Shown: positions 21,046-31,152 of the stretch, one piece after another
How positions within the stretch are numbered: position 1 is the first letter of the stretch
Layout: each line of letters opens with the position of its first letter
NCBI GenBank assembly: GCA_020740775.1
Contig: JAHEWK010000018.1
Location: 992,001 to 1,056,000 of the forward strand
Origin: Ilyonectria destructans
Lineage: Eukaryota; Ascomycota; Sordariomycetes; Hypocreales; Nectriaceae
Direction: 5' to 3'
DNA length: 64,000 bases
Notes under the pieces: generated by a model
Told to the model about the DNA's origin: nothing
What the model saw: the letters and a program-made list of their open reading frames with translations, nothing else
Databases searched by the model: none
Program-made: the position numbers and the translations under genes

Positions 21046-21860
21046 ATGAGCGCTCCAAGGATTCGACTGGCGACTATCGCCGACAAGGACGCCATTTTCC
21101 ACGTTCACTACCAGGCCTTGATGCAGCACCATGAGTTTTATGGTGCTCTTTTCAAAATACACCCTAGGGAGCTGTTACCCATGTTGACTGAGAGGGCCCT
21201 GAAGAACCCCACCTTTGTGTATCTGGCTGCAGAGTTGGAAGGATCTGTCGTCGGTTTCATACGCTATAGTATTGTCGAGGCACAGGATCCGGATGCAGCA
21301 GAGAAGAAGGCGGAGGACGAAAACATTGCCAAAGAAGAGGATAATCAAAAGCCCCCTCAACCCCCGCTTGTTTCTCCAAAGGACCATCTCAAGGAGATAT
21401 GGGATCGGTTCAATAAGAGAGACCATGAGATGGACGCATGCAAACAAGAGGCAGTGAAGGGACAGCGCCATTACTGTAGGTCTCACCTAAATTCTTGCCG
21501 CCTGTTTGATCTTTATGTCTGATACTCACACCTTTCTTAGACATTTGGCATCTCATGATCCATCCAGACTATCAAAGAAAAGGCATCGGCGCGAAACTCC
21601 TTCAAGCTGTGACAGAAAAGGCCGATGCTGACGGTCTGCCGACGCTCATTGTTTCTTCTGAGATGTCTCATGGACTCTATTTGAAGGCAGGGTTTGAGGA
21701 ACTCGGGGTCTGGACAATTGATACTGAGTACTGGGCGCATGAGATTGTGCAGCGCAATACGAGCTTGGGGATCAAAGAGAATGAAGACCTGGCACGCCAA
21801 TTCGAGGGGGTGAAGGAGGTTGAAGGTTGTTTGGTTCGGCGCCCTAGAAATAGAGGTTAG
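21046..21860 (+). CDS. GNAT-family N-acetyltransferase
   Basis: Two exons, 21046-21475 and 21541-21860, giving 249 residues; the intron has a GTAGGT donor and TTCTTAG acceptor and the junction reads RHYYIWHLMIHPDY. The start is the ATG in CAACAATGAG; a GTG twelve bases upstream is in frame but unlikely to be used. The acetyl-CoA binding motif A is HPDYQRKGIGAKLLQAV, preceded by a charged insertion (EKKAEDENIAKEEDNQKP) typical of fungal puromycin-acetyltransferase-like members, and followed by SHGLYLKAGFEELG. The acceptor substrate is unknown. Confidence 0.88.
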
Positions 21861-22324
21861 AGGAAACTCATATCAGCACGGTTGCTGATGGTCTACCGTC
21901 TTATGTCGACGGCTATAGACGTAGCTCAATTTAACTGGTATTTCAGTGTAGTACGACTTCTCCCCACCTGAGGTGTCTGGATCCCTTCGGCTCCCATGCT
22001 TGTATTCCAATACCCCACAGTTGTCTGGGGTTATCTACGGCACGCGGCACACTACGGATTCAGATGCCGGCTAGGCTATCATGTAAGGGATCTTAGAGAT
22101 CGGCGTCACGGCGGCGGGCCGATGGCAGATCAACCGATCTGCAGTGGGATCCAAACGGCACCACGACAGAACAAGCATACGTACAGGGCGGAACAGGGCA
22201 AATTAGAACTCATATATGTAACGTGATGAATACCCGTAGCTATATTTGGCTTGAAATCGAATTATTACGTAGCTAAGTGGTCACATGATATACAAGACTT
22301 TTTTTCCTACTGGGAAGGAGAAAT
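21861..22324. other. Intergenic region between convergent genes
   Basis: Shared 3' region of the acetyltransferase and the deacetylase genes. Nothing else seen. Confidence 0.6.
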
Positions 22325-25300
22325 TTAAAAAGCAACAGGCGTGCTGAGCGTCAGAGTGACGGGCTCGCCGCTGAGCGTCACCCACTGGATCGGGGGCTCA
22401 GTTCCGACCACATCCGAAGAAACCGATCCTCCGGAGGCAGAAGCAGACCCGGAGGGAATGGTCACAGGAATAGGCTTGGCGCAAGTGTTGTCGTCGGCGG
22501 TGACGGTAACGGACTTGATGGATGTGCCGTCCTCGGTGAAGGCGTAGGACAGCTTGGGGTTGCAGAGATCCACAGTCTTGCGGTCAAGGAAATAATGAGC
22601 CATGTCGTCCTGGGTGATACTCTTGATGGGCCAGTTGGTCAGGGCCATGAGCTGCTGAACAACAGTTTCAGTCCAGGCCCGGACGAGGGACATGCTGCCG
22701 GTCTGGTCTCCAATGGTCAAAGGCTCCTCATTCATGTACATGTTGGCCTGGTGGAACATGTAGGGATCGGACTGGAGCATCAGAAGGTTGCGGATAACCG
22801 ACTCCTTCTCAACCTTCAAGAGGTTGTAGAAATCGCCAGTGCCGGCAGAGGTGACAATCCACTCCTCGAGGTTACACGCAGGCGTGTGGCAGTTGTAGTA
22901 GATACGGGTGGCGAATCTGGGAATAACAACAACACCATCGTATCCGTTGGCCTCGGCCGTGGTGATCAGAGGCCAGTAGGGGTTGTCGGTGTATCGGGTC
23001 TGGGGGCGAGTGTTGTCACCGACAACATAGAGGATGTCATTATCCAGCCAGGCCTTGAGGGCATCGCCGTTGAACAGACCAGTGATCTGGGGAGGGATGA
23101 TGCCGTTGGGAGAGTAGCGGATGCCCTGGTCAATGCCCAACTGCTTCATCCACGCCTGGTTGAACCGGATCTCGCGAGCGGTATCCTTGTAGGTGGCGTT
23201 GTTCAGGTTAAGATGGGTAAAGGTGTGGGAAATGTGACCGAACTGATCGCGGTTCGCAGGATCCATGAACCAAGCGGCAAAGTCATCCAGCGCCGCACAT
23301 TCTTCGGTCCAAGAGTACTCCGCGAACGAGGCAGGCCACTGGTCCACACCGGATCCAATAGGCTTGAGCCACTCATGAGGGGGGTCGGGAAGGTACTCGT
23401 AGTCAACAGCCTCAGGAGGGTTGCAAATATCCTCGGCGCCTTCGATGGCAGTAGCATCGATAAGATCGCCGTTGCCGTTGTGTCCGAGCTCGAGCCAGAA
23501 CTCGGAGCCGGCAGGGAGACGGCCAGCAAGGTCATTCTGCCACAAGATGTGAGCCTCGAGATCGTCGATGGTGATCTTGACATCCTCGAGGCCAGCGGGG
23601 TAGTAAGGCTCAGTGGACAGCTGCACGTCGTCAATCTGAACGCCCAGGTGGATCTTGCGCTTGCCGAGGAAGAGGCCGCGGGTCATCCAGTGGATGTGGG
23701 AGTGCTCGAGGAAAGCAGAGGTCAATGACCAAGCGGGAGCCCAGCTCATGAACCAGACGAACTGCTCACGGCCATTGAAGTTGTTGATGACAGCGGCCAC
23801 GGTCTCTGAATCGAAGCCAACAGCAGTGCCAAACTTGGCAACGGCCTTGGTGGTTGAATCATCCGTGATGGTTGCGGGGACGTGGTAGAGACCAGTGGTG
23901 CCGACCTCGGCATTACTAAGAGATGTTAGCTATGAAGATTGGAACTTGACAAGTATTATGAACTTACGCCTTGATGTTGGCAGTAGGGAAGTCGCTGACG
24001 TCGGAGAAGAAGACACTCTGGTCGTTGCCCGCGTCACAGCATCCGCCGGCAACGGGAACGGTACCGGAGTTAACGCCAGGGTAGTCGTTGATGCGGACCA
24101 TGCGGACGTTGAAGTCAGCCTGGTAAGCATGGATGACAGTCCACTGGGCATCATCGAGAGCGCTGCGCCAGCCGGTAGAGCCGTAGTCGTACGAGACGGA
24201 GTCCAAGACGATGATACCGCCGTAGTTTCCAGTGGTGCGGCTGGAGTTCAACACAGGCAGCTCAACACCGGCCTGGGGAACGATGAGGTACTCGTACGGA
24301 ATGCCGTAGGCCAGGAGACCGAGGCTTCCAATGGCGGCGGTGGTGTCGTCGCGAGCGATGATGAGGATGGTGCTGTCGATGGTAGCGGAGGGAAGGCTGG
24401 AAGTGGTGCTGCTGGAGGTGCTGCTGGGAGTAGTGCTAGCAATGCTGCTAGAGGTGGTTCCAGGGGTAGTGGTAGGGGTGTTGTTGACACTGAGGCTGGC
24501 GGAGCTGCTGGAGGTGGTGCCGGGGGTGGTGCTGGGTGTGTTGTTGATAGTGACACTCGAGCTGCTGGCGCTGGCGGAGTTGCTGGAGGTACCAGGGGTG
24601 GTGCTAGCACTGTCGCTTGAAGCGGTGCTGGACGAACTGCTGGAGGCGGTTCCAGGAGTGGTACTGGGGGTGTTGTTCACAGTGACACTAGATGAGCTGC
24701 TGGAAGTGGTGCCAGGAGTGGTGGTAGGAGTGTTGTTGACAGTGACACTGGACGAACTGCCGCTGGAAGAGGCACCCGGAGTGGCGCTAGGGGTGTTGCT
24801 AGCACTGTCGCTTGAAGCGGTGCTGGAAGAGGTACTGGCAGTGCTTCCAGGAGTCGTCGAGGCGTCAGAGCTGGAGGAATCAGAAGCGTTTGAGGCACCA
24901 GGGGTGCTGGAAACATCAGTCGAGCTGGAGGCGCCGGGTGTGGTTGAGGCATCGGAGCTTGAAGCACCAGAGGTGCTAGAAGCATCAGCAGAGTTGGATG
25001 CCCCAGGTGTGGTGGAGACATCGGAGCTTGAGGCACCAGGAGTGCTAGAAGCGTCCGACGATGAAGCACTGGGGGTGCTAGAAGCGTCAGTTGAGGCACC
25101 AGAAGTGCTGGAGGTATCAGTTGAGGCTCCGGGAGTGCTGGATACATCGGAGTTTGAGGCCCCGGGAGTACTGGAGGCATCAGCTGAGCTCGACGCTGCG
25201 GTGGTGCTAGAACCGTCAGAGCTAGAGGCACCGGGAGTGGTGGAGGCGCCAATCGAGCTGGAGGCATCGGAGCTTGAGGCACCAGGAGTGCTAGAAGCGT

Positions 25301-26312
25301 CCGAAGATGAAGCACCGGGGGTGCTAGAAGCGTCAGTCGAGGCACCAGAAGTGCTGGAGGCGTCAGATGAGGCTCCGGGAGTGCTGGAAGCATCTGAGCT
25401 TGAGGCTCCGGAAGTGCTAGAAACATCAGAGCTCGAGGCCCCAGGAGTGGTCTCAGCACCGGCGGTGGATGAAGCGTCAGCGGCGGATTGCGAGGCTGAG
25501 ACATCTGTAGACTGGGAGGATGAGACATCTGTAGACTCAGCAACGGTGGTGGAGGAAGCGTCGGCGGCGGACTGAGAGGCTGAGACATCTGTAGACTGGG
25601 AGGATGAGACATCGGTAGACCCAGTCGAGGAGACATCGGCAGACTCAGTCGAGGAGACAGCGTTGGAGACAACTGAGCTTGAAGTGGAGCTGGCGATGGT
25701 CGAAGAAGAGCTGGAAACAAGGGTGCCGCGAGTCACAGTGAGGCTATCGACGTAAACACTGACATAGCCTCGGAACTGGCAGGTAAGGCTGATCTTCAAA
25801 ATTCCGCTGGACGAGGTGGGATTAATGGCGCCAGAAAGCGGAACCCAGGATGAACCCGCCGAGCCGAATCGCTCCGAGGTTGCGAAGTTGTTGCCGTTGA
25901 AGGAGGCCTGGAGTCGGCAGCTGTTGGCAGGCCGAGCAACCTGGACGTAGTAGTAGAACTTGATGGTGTACGTAGTACGGGGAGTGAGACGCCTGACAAT
26001 GGTGCTGATGGAGGAGCCGCCGCCGGACTGGCGCTTCTCGAGAGCACTCTCATCCTCCTCTCCGTCCTCAAGTTGACAAGCACCATCGTTGGCGCCGTCT
26101 TGGCCGTCCTCGACCCACCGGGCCTTTCCTTCGATTTCGTACTCCTTCAGGTCAACAGCGAAGTTGGGGTTGTCGATCACAGCGGGGGCGTAGGGAGTAG
26201 AGGTGGGAGTGGCCGCATTGGTACTTAAACCGGTCGTGTCGGGCTTGCAACGACTGGCCTCGCCAACCCTCAGCAAGCCGAGGGCGGCGACGGCGATGCT
26301 GAGAAAGCGCAT
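22325..26312 (-). CDS. Large secreted Agd3-like polysaccharide deacetylase (CE18 type)
   Basis: Two exons, 26312-23968 and 23915-22325 (GTAAGT donor, CTCTTAG acceptor), give 1,311 residues. The start ATG begins a signal peptide (MRFLSIAVAALGLLRVGEAS). Next come a galactose-binding-like beta domain (residues ~35-195, with a dibasic LEKRQS site that Kex2 could cut), a Ser/Thr linker of ~450 residues, and a C-terminal part (~648-1311) resembling Aspergillus Agd3, which deacetylates the cell-wall and biofilm polysaccharide galactosaminogalactan. Matching stretches are IPYEYLIVPQAGVELPVLNS, YGGIIVLDSVSYDY, HIHWMTRGLFLGKRKIHLGV, the metal-site candidate QIDDVQL and the H-x3-H in GHISHTFTHLNLNN. Recognition is from memory of the family, not alignment. 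No other galactosaminogalactan gene adjoins, so the substrate is open. Confidence 0.8.
24370..25725 (-). repeat. Coding minisatellite: Ser/Thr-rich linker of the deacetylase
   Basis: Degenerate tandem units of about 10-13 codons built on ASSSDASSTPGASS, then a second type with VNNTPTTTPGTTSSSSS. On the protein it makes a long, probably O-glycosylated stalk. The repeat bias creates long open frames on the other strand (for example 24331-25575) that are not genes. Confidence 0.85.
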
Positions 26313-27691
26313 CGCGGGAGTGGAGTGAGTCTCAAGCGGACTCTGGGGACGAACGAATGACTTGAGAAGAGCACAAAAACGAAAGTGGTGGCGACTCAAG
26401 ACGAGCCTCCGGATGTCTCAAAGACGATTCAAACGAGTGAATGAGTGACAGGTGGGAATGTGAGGAGCAAAAGAGAGACCCGACGACGACATTATTAAAG
26501 GAGGAGTCTTCAAACCCCTTCAGGCCTCAGCTGGTCCCAGCACATCAGTCGGCCGCGAATTGTCACCACTATTGATGTGGCCAAGCCCTTGGCACCAGCT
26601 TGGCCTTCGTCTCTGCGGGCCTTCGTCTCTGCGGGCCTCGTCACAGAATCGTCTAGTTATTCATGGGATCGCCGTGGTGGAGACGTCTGAATGGCCCTGC
26701 GAGCGCCGGGATCCTTGGTAATCAGGCCCCTATTGATTGCTCGTTGAGGCTCTCCCCGCAGGGATACCGGTCCGGGGCTTAATGCCATTTGGCTTTTCCA
26801 TCGGCTGTCGTCCGCATCTTCCCACTTCTCTTTTTCATGTTGGTGGATCGTGGCAGGAGATTGGTGGCGGTTGGGAGTCTTGGCAGGGGCCCATCTTGTG
26901 CTGGTTCGTATGGACGATTGAAAGGTGCAGATTCAATTCACCCACCGCCAAGCACACGGAGTGGTATCAGAACCAGTTGCCGACCACGACGCCGGTGGGG
27001 AGACAAGATTTAGGAGACAACAAGCGGCTTGGCCATGTGCTGGGCGCCCCATTATTGCATCAACGCCTTGCCGCCGCGAGCCACGTCGATGGCGTTTCCC
27101 CTGGCACACTTCGTATCGCCGGAATCAAACCCAACCGGCTAGCCGCGATCTCTAGGCTTATTCTTAAGCTTAACGCAAGCTTGGCATACCCGCCGGGCGG
27201 GCGCGCCACGCCTATTCAGCACGCAGCCATGGGGCAATATGGTGCGAAGTAGGTCGTCTTGGCTACGGTGTGGCCGGGGCCCGAGTTTCAGCTCTCGCTC
27301 GCCATGGGCCAGTTTTTTATTCTTCCGTCAGGCAAAAACCTAGACGCGGAAACTCGTAACTCCACTGCGTGATACGAGACTTGTTCTTGGCTGCGGGTCG
27401 ACTTCAGGCAACGGAAATAGCTCGTCTAGGGGTTTTTACCACTGGCCAATGATCGACACCGGGAGTCCCCCTGTCTAGTAGACGGTTCTCACAGCGCCAA
27501 CACCGTTCAGTGTCCACTCGCTCCCCAACGTGCGAGGGGAGGCCCAGAGGAAGGCCGGGGGGAACCCAGAGCGGCCTGCAATTCTCTCGGTAAATCAAAG
27601 CGTGCCCGTTCTAGCGTGAGGTGACATGCAACAGGGCCAATTCCCCGGCTCGGGATCTTTAAATACTGGCTGGTTTACGTGTTTGCAAAGG

Positions 27692-27729
<38 letters not shown>

Positions 27730-28787
27730 TCACCCCCTTGCACCGAGGCCACGCGTAAGCAAGGTACTACTAGTGGACGGGCGGGAGGAAGTACGCGGAA
27801 GGAGAAAAAAAAAGAGTAGCGCGTTAAAATAGGCTTAGTTTATGGTTATTTGTTAAGCCTCCCCCTGTTGCACAATGGCAAAAATCTGAATCATACCCCT
27901 GGCCGTCAAAACGCTGGGATGACTCGTACACGCGTCAACAGTCGGCGCCCAGAACGCCAGCTTTTGCTTCTGCATATGAACTGCGCGAGGCTTGCAGAAC
28001 TGTTGAAGGTGCAATCTGCACGCTGTGTCAGCCAAGTCTTGGCTTACACGTCAAGTGGTGAGGGAAATATTCAGAGCAGAAGCCTCTCCGCCGCCCACCC
28101 TATTGTAGTTGATCACATCATGTTGTATCCTGGATCCTCTTGCAGGTAAGAAATTTCCACATGCAGGGTAAAACAGGTCATAAGTTACATATGCAAAGGG
28201 ATTGAGAAAACAAGCTGGAGCCGTAGAAGCAACCAGTACCGGCCGAGCCAAGAGTAAATACACGCTCAATCCCTGCCGTCAGCTGCTACGTAGTATTCCA
28301 AGCAGGTTCAGCTAGCCACAAGCAGGACCGGGCAGGCGGAGATAATCTTATCACCTGGGCATTGCGGAGTTCGTCTCCGTGTTTAGGGCTTAAGACGACC
28401 TACGCCACGAGTGTGGTTACAGGGATTGGATCCACTGGTTCACCCATTGCTGTGTAGAGGACGGGCACGAGGAGAAGTTTTGAACAAAATGCATGTTATG
28501 CTACCCAAGTCTAATGCTCGAAGTTCTACCTTCAAGTGATGCTCAGTGTGTCGAGCCTGTCTAATCCAAATGCGCTGTCCCATTCCCTTGGTATCTTTCG
28601 TAATGAATGTCATGATCATTGATCCGTCCGTTGTCACGGGGTAGTCGTGAAATGTGCCGAAAAACGCCGCCCATGTTGCTGATGTGATGATGATGCGAAA
28701 ATCAGAAAATGTCCCTAAGCCAGAAGTGGAAGTAGAAGAGAAGAAGGGGTGAGAAGAAGTGGCCCAAGTTGTCGATGCATAGACCGC
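26313..28787. other. Long intergenic region
   Basis: About 2.5 kb. The first 150 bases upstream of the deacetylase start are its likely promoter and leader. The rest shows no protein-like frame I can support and includes a (CA)n microsatellite. Confidence 0.55.
27693..27725. repeat. (CA)n microsatellite, about 16 units
   Basis: An uninterrupted run of CA dinucleotides followed by CTCACTCACCCCC. Simple repeat. Confidence 0.97.
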
Positions 28788-29294
28788 TCAGAGGACAGCG
28801 CTCTTCTGAGTGATGGGAGCCTTGACGGTCTTCTTGTCGCAGCTAACGTGGCCGTTGGTCCCCTGGCAGCTGAGGTCAAGCTTAGTCTTGCCCGAGGCTT
28901 CATAGCGACCGCCCTCGGACGCGCAAGCCCAGGCCTGGTTGATGGCGAGCGTGCCGCTCTTGTGGTCGAAGCGGAACGAGGCAGAGTCGCGGCTGGAGCC
29001 TGACTGGCACTTGTAGGTGACGCCACCGACGAAGAAGTTCTTGCCCGTCGACGTGGCCTTGCACTTGGCCCGGTAGGAGAGCGCCTTGTTCTCAAGCGAG
29101 AAGCTGACGGTGCCCTTGTTGGTCTTGGCGCCGGCCTTGGTGGTGCTGTAGTCCAGGTCGAAGTCGTGGACGGTCCAGCTGGAGACCTTGGCGCCCTTGG
29201 CCATGCACGAGTCGCTTCGGGAGACGAGCGAGACGGTGGGGGCGGCCATGGCGGAAGAGGCGGCGAGGAGAAGAGCGATGAAAGAGAACTGCAT
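28788..29294 (-). CDS. Small secreted Alt a 1-like protein (AA1-like domain)
   Basis: Single exon, 168 residues from the ATG at 29294, which opens a clear signal peptide (MQFSFIALLLAASSAMAAP). The mature part has the spaced pattern of the Alt a 1/AA1-like beta-barrel family: WTVHDFDLDYSTTKAG, GTVSFSLENKALSYRAKCKA, FFVGGVTYKCQ, ASFRFDHKSGTLAINQAWAC. It has six cysteines after the signal. Family members are secreted fungal proteins, several acting as plant-interaction effectors or elicitors and one known as an allergen; the role here is unknown. An AT-rich TTTAAATAA element at about 29440 could be part of its promoter. Confidence 0.8.
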   Translation of the reverse strand: MQFSFIALLLAASSAMAAPTVSLVSRSDSCMAKGAKVSSWTVHDFDLDYSTTKAGAKTNKGTVSFSLENKALSYRAKCKATSTGKNFFVGGVTYKCQSGSSRDSASFRFDHKSGTLAINQAWACASEGGRYEASGKTKLDLSCQGTNGHVSCDKKTVKAPITQKSAVL

Positions 29295-31152
29295 GATGGC
29301 GGTGATTGGTGATTGTTTGATTTTGAGAGTAAAGAGGAAACAAGAGTTGTTGGAGTTTACAGTAGTGAAGATGTTGTGGTGTTGTGACTGTGTTGCTGTC
29401 TGTTTGGGAGTTGATCTGAAGGGCAGTCTCACGCTTCTTTAAATAATAGCCTCAAGTCATATCCAACCCTACTCTTGCAGCAGCATTTGCAACTACAGAG
29501 CGGCGTCCAGTCCACGACGCACAAGATGAGGCTGGTGAGCATCCTTCGAAGCCCACCCTCGGAAGAATGATGGAGTCGTCGACTGACGTAGCACACCAAA
29601 AGTCGTATTTCTCCGAGTTCTCTCCCAGGCCGGTCCCAGCAAGTGGAGCAGGATGCCGCGTCGTGATTCGGCACCCAGCAGCTGCGCGCTGAAAATAGCA
29701 AATACGGGGACTGGACTGGGGCTGTGAGGGAACTGCCAGCGCAGAGGAGGCACGGGGGCTTGGCGGATTATTATAGATATGCGGTTGGTTCTGGGTTTGG
29801 GAGCGTAATGCGCAGAGGCGATGTTGGCATCGTGTTTTGAGAGCCCATTGAGGCGGTAGCGGAGTTGCGATGCGATTTGGCGCTGGACTGAGACTTTTTA
29901 GTGCTACACGAGCCAAATCTACAGCGCGCGGGGGTTCTGTTGTCAGTGGACAGGCAGCATGAAGTCCAGCGTTGCGCTTCAACGACACCCTCAACGCAGC
30001 GCATGAATCGAGACTCTCGCCATTTCGACATTAAGACCTGTTGGTCATCATGGTTAGACTCGTGGAGCGGTGCATTAGTTGAGACAACACGCGGCGTCTT
30101 GCCACGCCTCCAATGCGCGGGTTTCGACGCGACCAACATTCGGCACATCGACCAACACCACAATGCTCTATTTCCAGTGCTCTGTCTCTGTCTACAGTGG
30201 GTATCAGCCTGAAGCTCCGGGAACTCGGCCAGAGCATCAGCAGTGAAGCGGGGCAACGGCGCAAGCACTCAAGAATCCAGGCCGTCGGTCAGGGTCAAGG
30301 TCACTTCCAACTGCAGCAGTATGTCGTATCTTGACTGTTGGTAGTTGGAGCAAAGCATGAAAGTTGGGCATAGCCACCATGTCGGGCAAGAATAGGACTG
30401 TTGTCCCACAATTGCCTCAGGTGCTGCTGCAGGGTAGCTGTTGGTCGTGGTCAACAGTCACCTGATGGACGACAAGTCATCACACGGAGTCTAGCTTGTT
30501 TTAAAATCTGATCCTAAATGTAAAGTGAATAGTTGCTCGGCGAGGATGACTCTCTGGTAGAGCGGCTCTACCTCGGCGTTCTTGACTTGAAAGCCCAGTT
30601 TTGCTGAGATATTCTGCACACCGCTTTCTGCTGTGGTATTAGATCTTCAAATTGAAACCGTGGTCAGTGCCTCAGCCTCATCCCCTCTCAGGGCACTTAC
30701 TGAGAAAATTCACTTGAAACAACTGACATGTTCAAAATGTTTCTTTGCGCTGCGCGTGTCTGAATATCATCATCGGTGTACAGTAACCCGCATCTTCACT
30801 TGGTCTAGGATCCGGCCTGGGTCTACAAGTCCGTTATCAAGTGGGTAATCTTGGTAGGATCGCGCCCACACGTGCCGACGGTGGACTTTGTGTCCAGTGT
30901 CCGACCATGCGATTGTAACCTTGAGAAAATAGTAAGGTTCGACAAAAGGTGGAAATTTCTACTATTCGGTAGTAATCAATGTGCCACCTGTTTGTGTACC
31001 TGAAAGCGGAGGGAACACGAGTCGATCGGGCGGACTATCATCAACACCACTGCTACAAAGCACCTACATGAATAATACTCATGTGCTATCTAAGATACGT
31101 TTCAAGTACCTGCGTTCATTAGATGATGGACTCTGGGTAACAATATATTAAT
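29295..31152. other. Long intergenic region
   Basis: About 1.9 kb. Frames of up to 180 codons exist but are Pro/Arg/Ser-rich in a way typical of GC-biased noncoding DNA, with no motif. Nothing I can support. Confidence 0.55.

Noticed and set aside
22595..23728. Plus-strand 377-codon frame opposite the deacetylase second exon
   Set aside because: The minus strand carries the recognisable enzyme; the plus-strand text has no domain and reflects codon bias of the real gene.
24331..25575. Plus-strand 414-codon frame of Val/Glu/Leu/Ala repeats
   Set aside because: It is the mirror of the Ser/Thr repeat that encodes the deacetylase linker. The repeat unit length keeps both strands open; there is no start context or domain.
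26737..27252. 171-codon plus-strand frame in the region between the deacetylase and the Alt a 1-like gene
   Set aside because: No recognisable motif, no convincing start or splice sites, and composition typical of GC-rich noncoding DNA.
27693..27725. CA run considered as CRISPR-like or telomeric repeat
   Set aside because: It is a plain dinucleotide microsatellite without spacers or telomere units.
29452..30268. Two overlapping minus-strand frames of 165-180 codons
   Set aside because: Rich in Arg, Ser and Pro with no domain; overlapping frames in several phases suggest chance.
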